The notes beneath the pieces are model-generated. The model saw only the letters and a program-made list of their open reading frames with translations. It was not told the DNA's origin and did not search any database. DNA of 5,503 nt from the NCBI GenBank assembly GCA_900552055.1, contig URYI01000128.1, positions 1-5,503 on the forward strand, read 5' to 3'. The stretch is from an uncultured Eubacteriales bacterium (GTDB lineage Bacteria; Bacillota; Clostridia; Christensenellales; QALW01). The number at the start of each line of letters is the position of its first letter. The first letter of the stretch is position 1. Positions 5,478 through 5,503 of the stretch are shown here, one piece after another. A program made the position numbers and the translations under genes.

Positions 5478-5503
5478 TGCGCCCGATTATATAATCGGGC
5501 GCA
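5478..5503. terminator. Perfect 26-base palindrome at the window edge, probable terminator
   Basis: TGCGCCCGATTAT is followed directly by its exact reverse complement. It can form a GC-based hairpin of about 11 bp. On the minus strand no T-run follows (TCTGCCGCG comes next), so it is weak for a gene entering from the right. On the plus strand the bases that would form the tail lie beyond 5503. A terminator of a plus-strand or convergent neighbour is the likeliest reading; a dyad operator is the alternative. Confidence 0.5.

Noticed and set aside
1..5503. A CRISPR array, toxin-antitoxin pair or other defence system
   Set aside because: There are no regularly spaced repeats. The small frames are antisense shadows or repeat-derived. 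The unknown 343-residue gene has no partner in the unit and no visible nuclease or effector motif.

Overview
The window looks like a stretch of chromosome from a Clostridia-type Bacillota, probably a gut bacterium of the Oscillospirales/Ruminococcaceae kind. The grounds are strong purine-rich Shine-Dalgarno (SD) sequences, sigma-A style promoters, T-tailed intrinsic terminators, frequent TTG starts, and protein sequences that look like the clostridial branches of their families. No rRNA, tRNA, CRISPR array or complete transposase is visible. All five genes lie on the minus strand, so transcription runs from high to low coordinates.

Right part, in transcription order: a 26-base perfect palindrome at the window edge (5478-5503), probably the terminator of an unseen unit; a good extended -10 promoter (5408-5436); a DegT/DnrJ/EryC1/StrS sugar aminotransferase (4149-5348, TTG start); and, 12 bases further on, a monotopic phosphoglycosyl transferase (3450-4136, TTG start whose SD overlaps the aminotransferase stop). 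These two form a surface-glycan initiation pair: one would make an amino sugar nucleotide, the other would load a sugar phosphate onto undecaprenyl phosphate.

Middle part: a strong promoter (3412-3440) begins 9 bases past the transferase stop and drives a 343-residue cytoplasmic protein of unknown function (2297-3328). A compact intrinsic terminator follows at once (2274-2290). The gene is therefore a self-contained unit.

Left part: the non-coding stretch 1839-2296 holds that terminator, a weak candidate promoter, and a 266-base MITE-like element (1860-2125). The element has terminal inverted repeats and two internal hairpin arms, so the whole can fold as a three-way junction. It ends about 21 bases before the start of a DUF4432/aldose 1-epimerase-like gene (786-1838). 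That gene overlaps by 10 bases a hypoxanthine/uracil-DNA glycosylase gene (310-795), whose best start appears to be ATT. A terminator with a T-rich tail (163-208) closes the unit. The gene-free stretch 1-309 holds this terminator and, at 1-63, the right end of a second copy of the same element in the same orientation, so the two-gene unit is bracketed by direct copies. I see nothing else in 64-162 or 213-309.

Nothing here amounts to a clearly new defence or mobile system. The best leads are the structured repeat element, the unknown 343-residue protein and the apparent ATT start.
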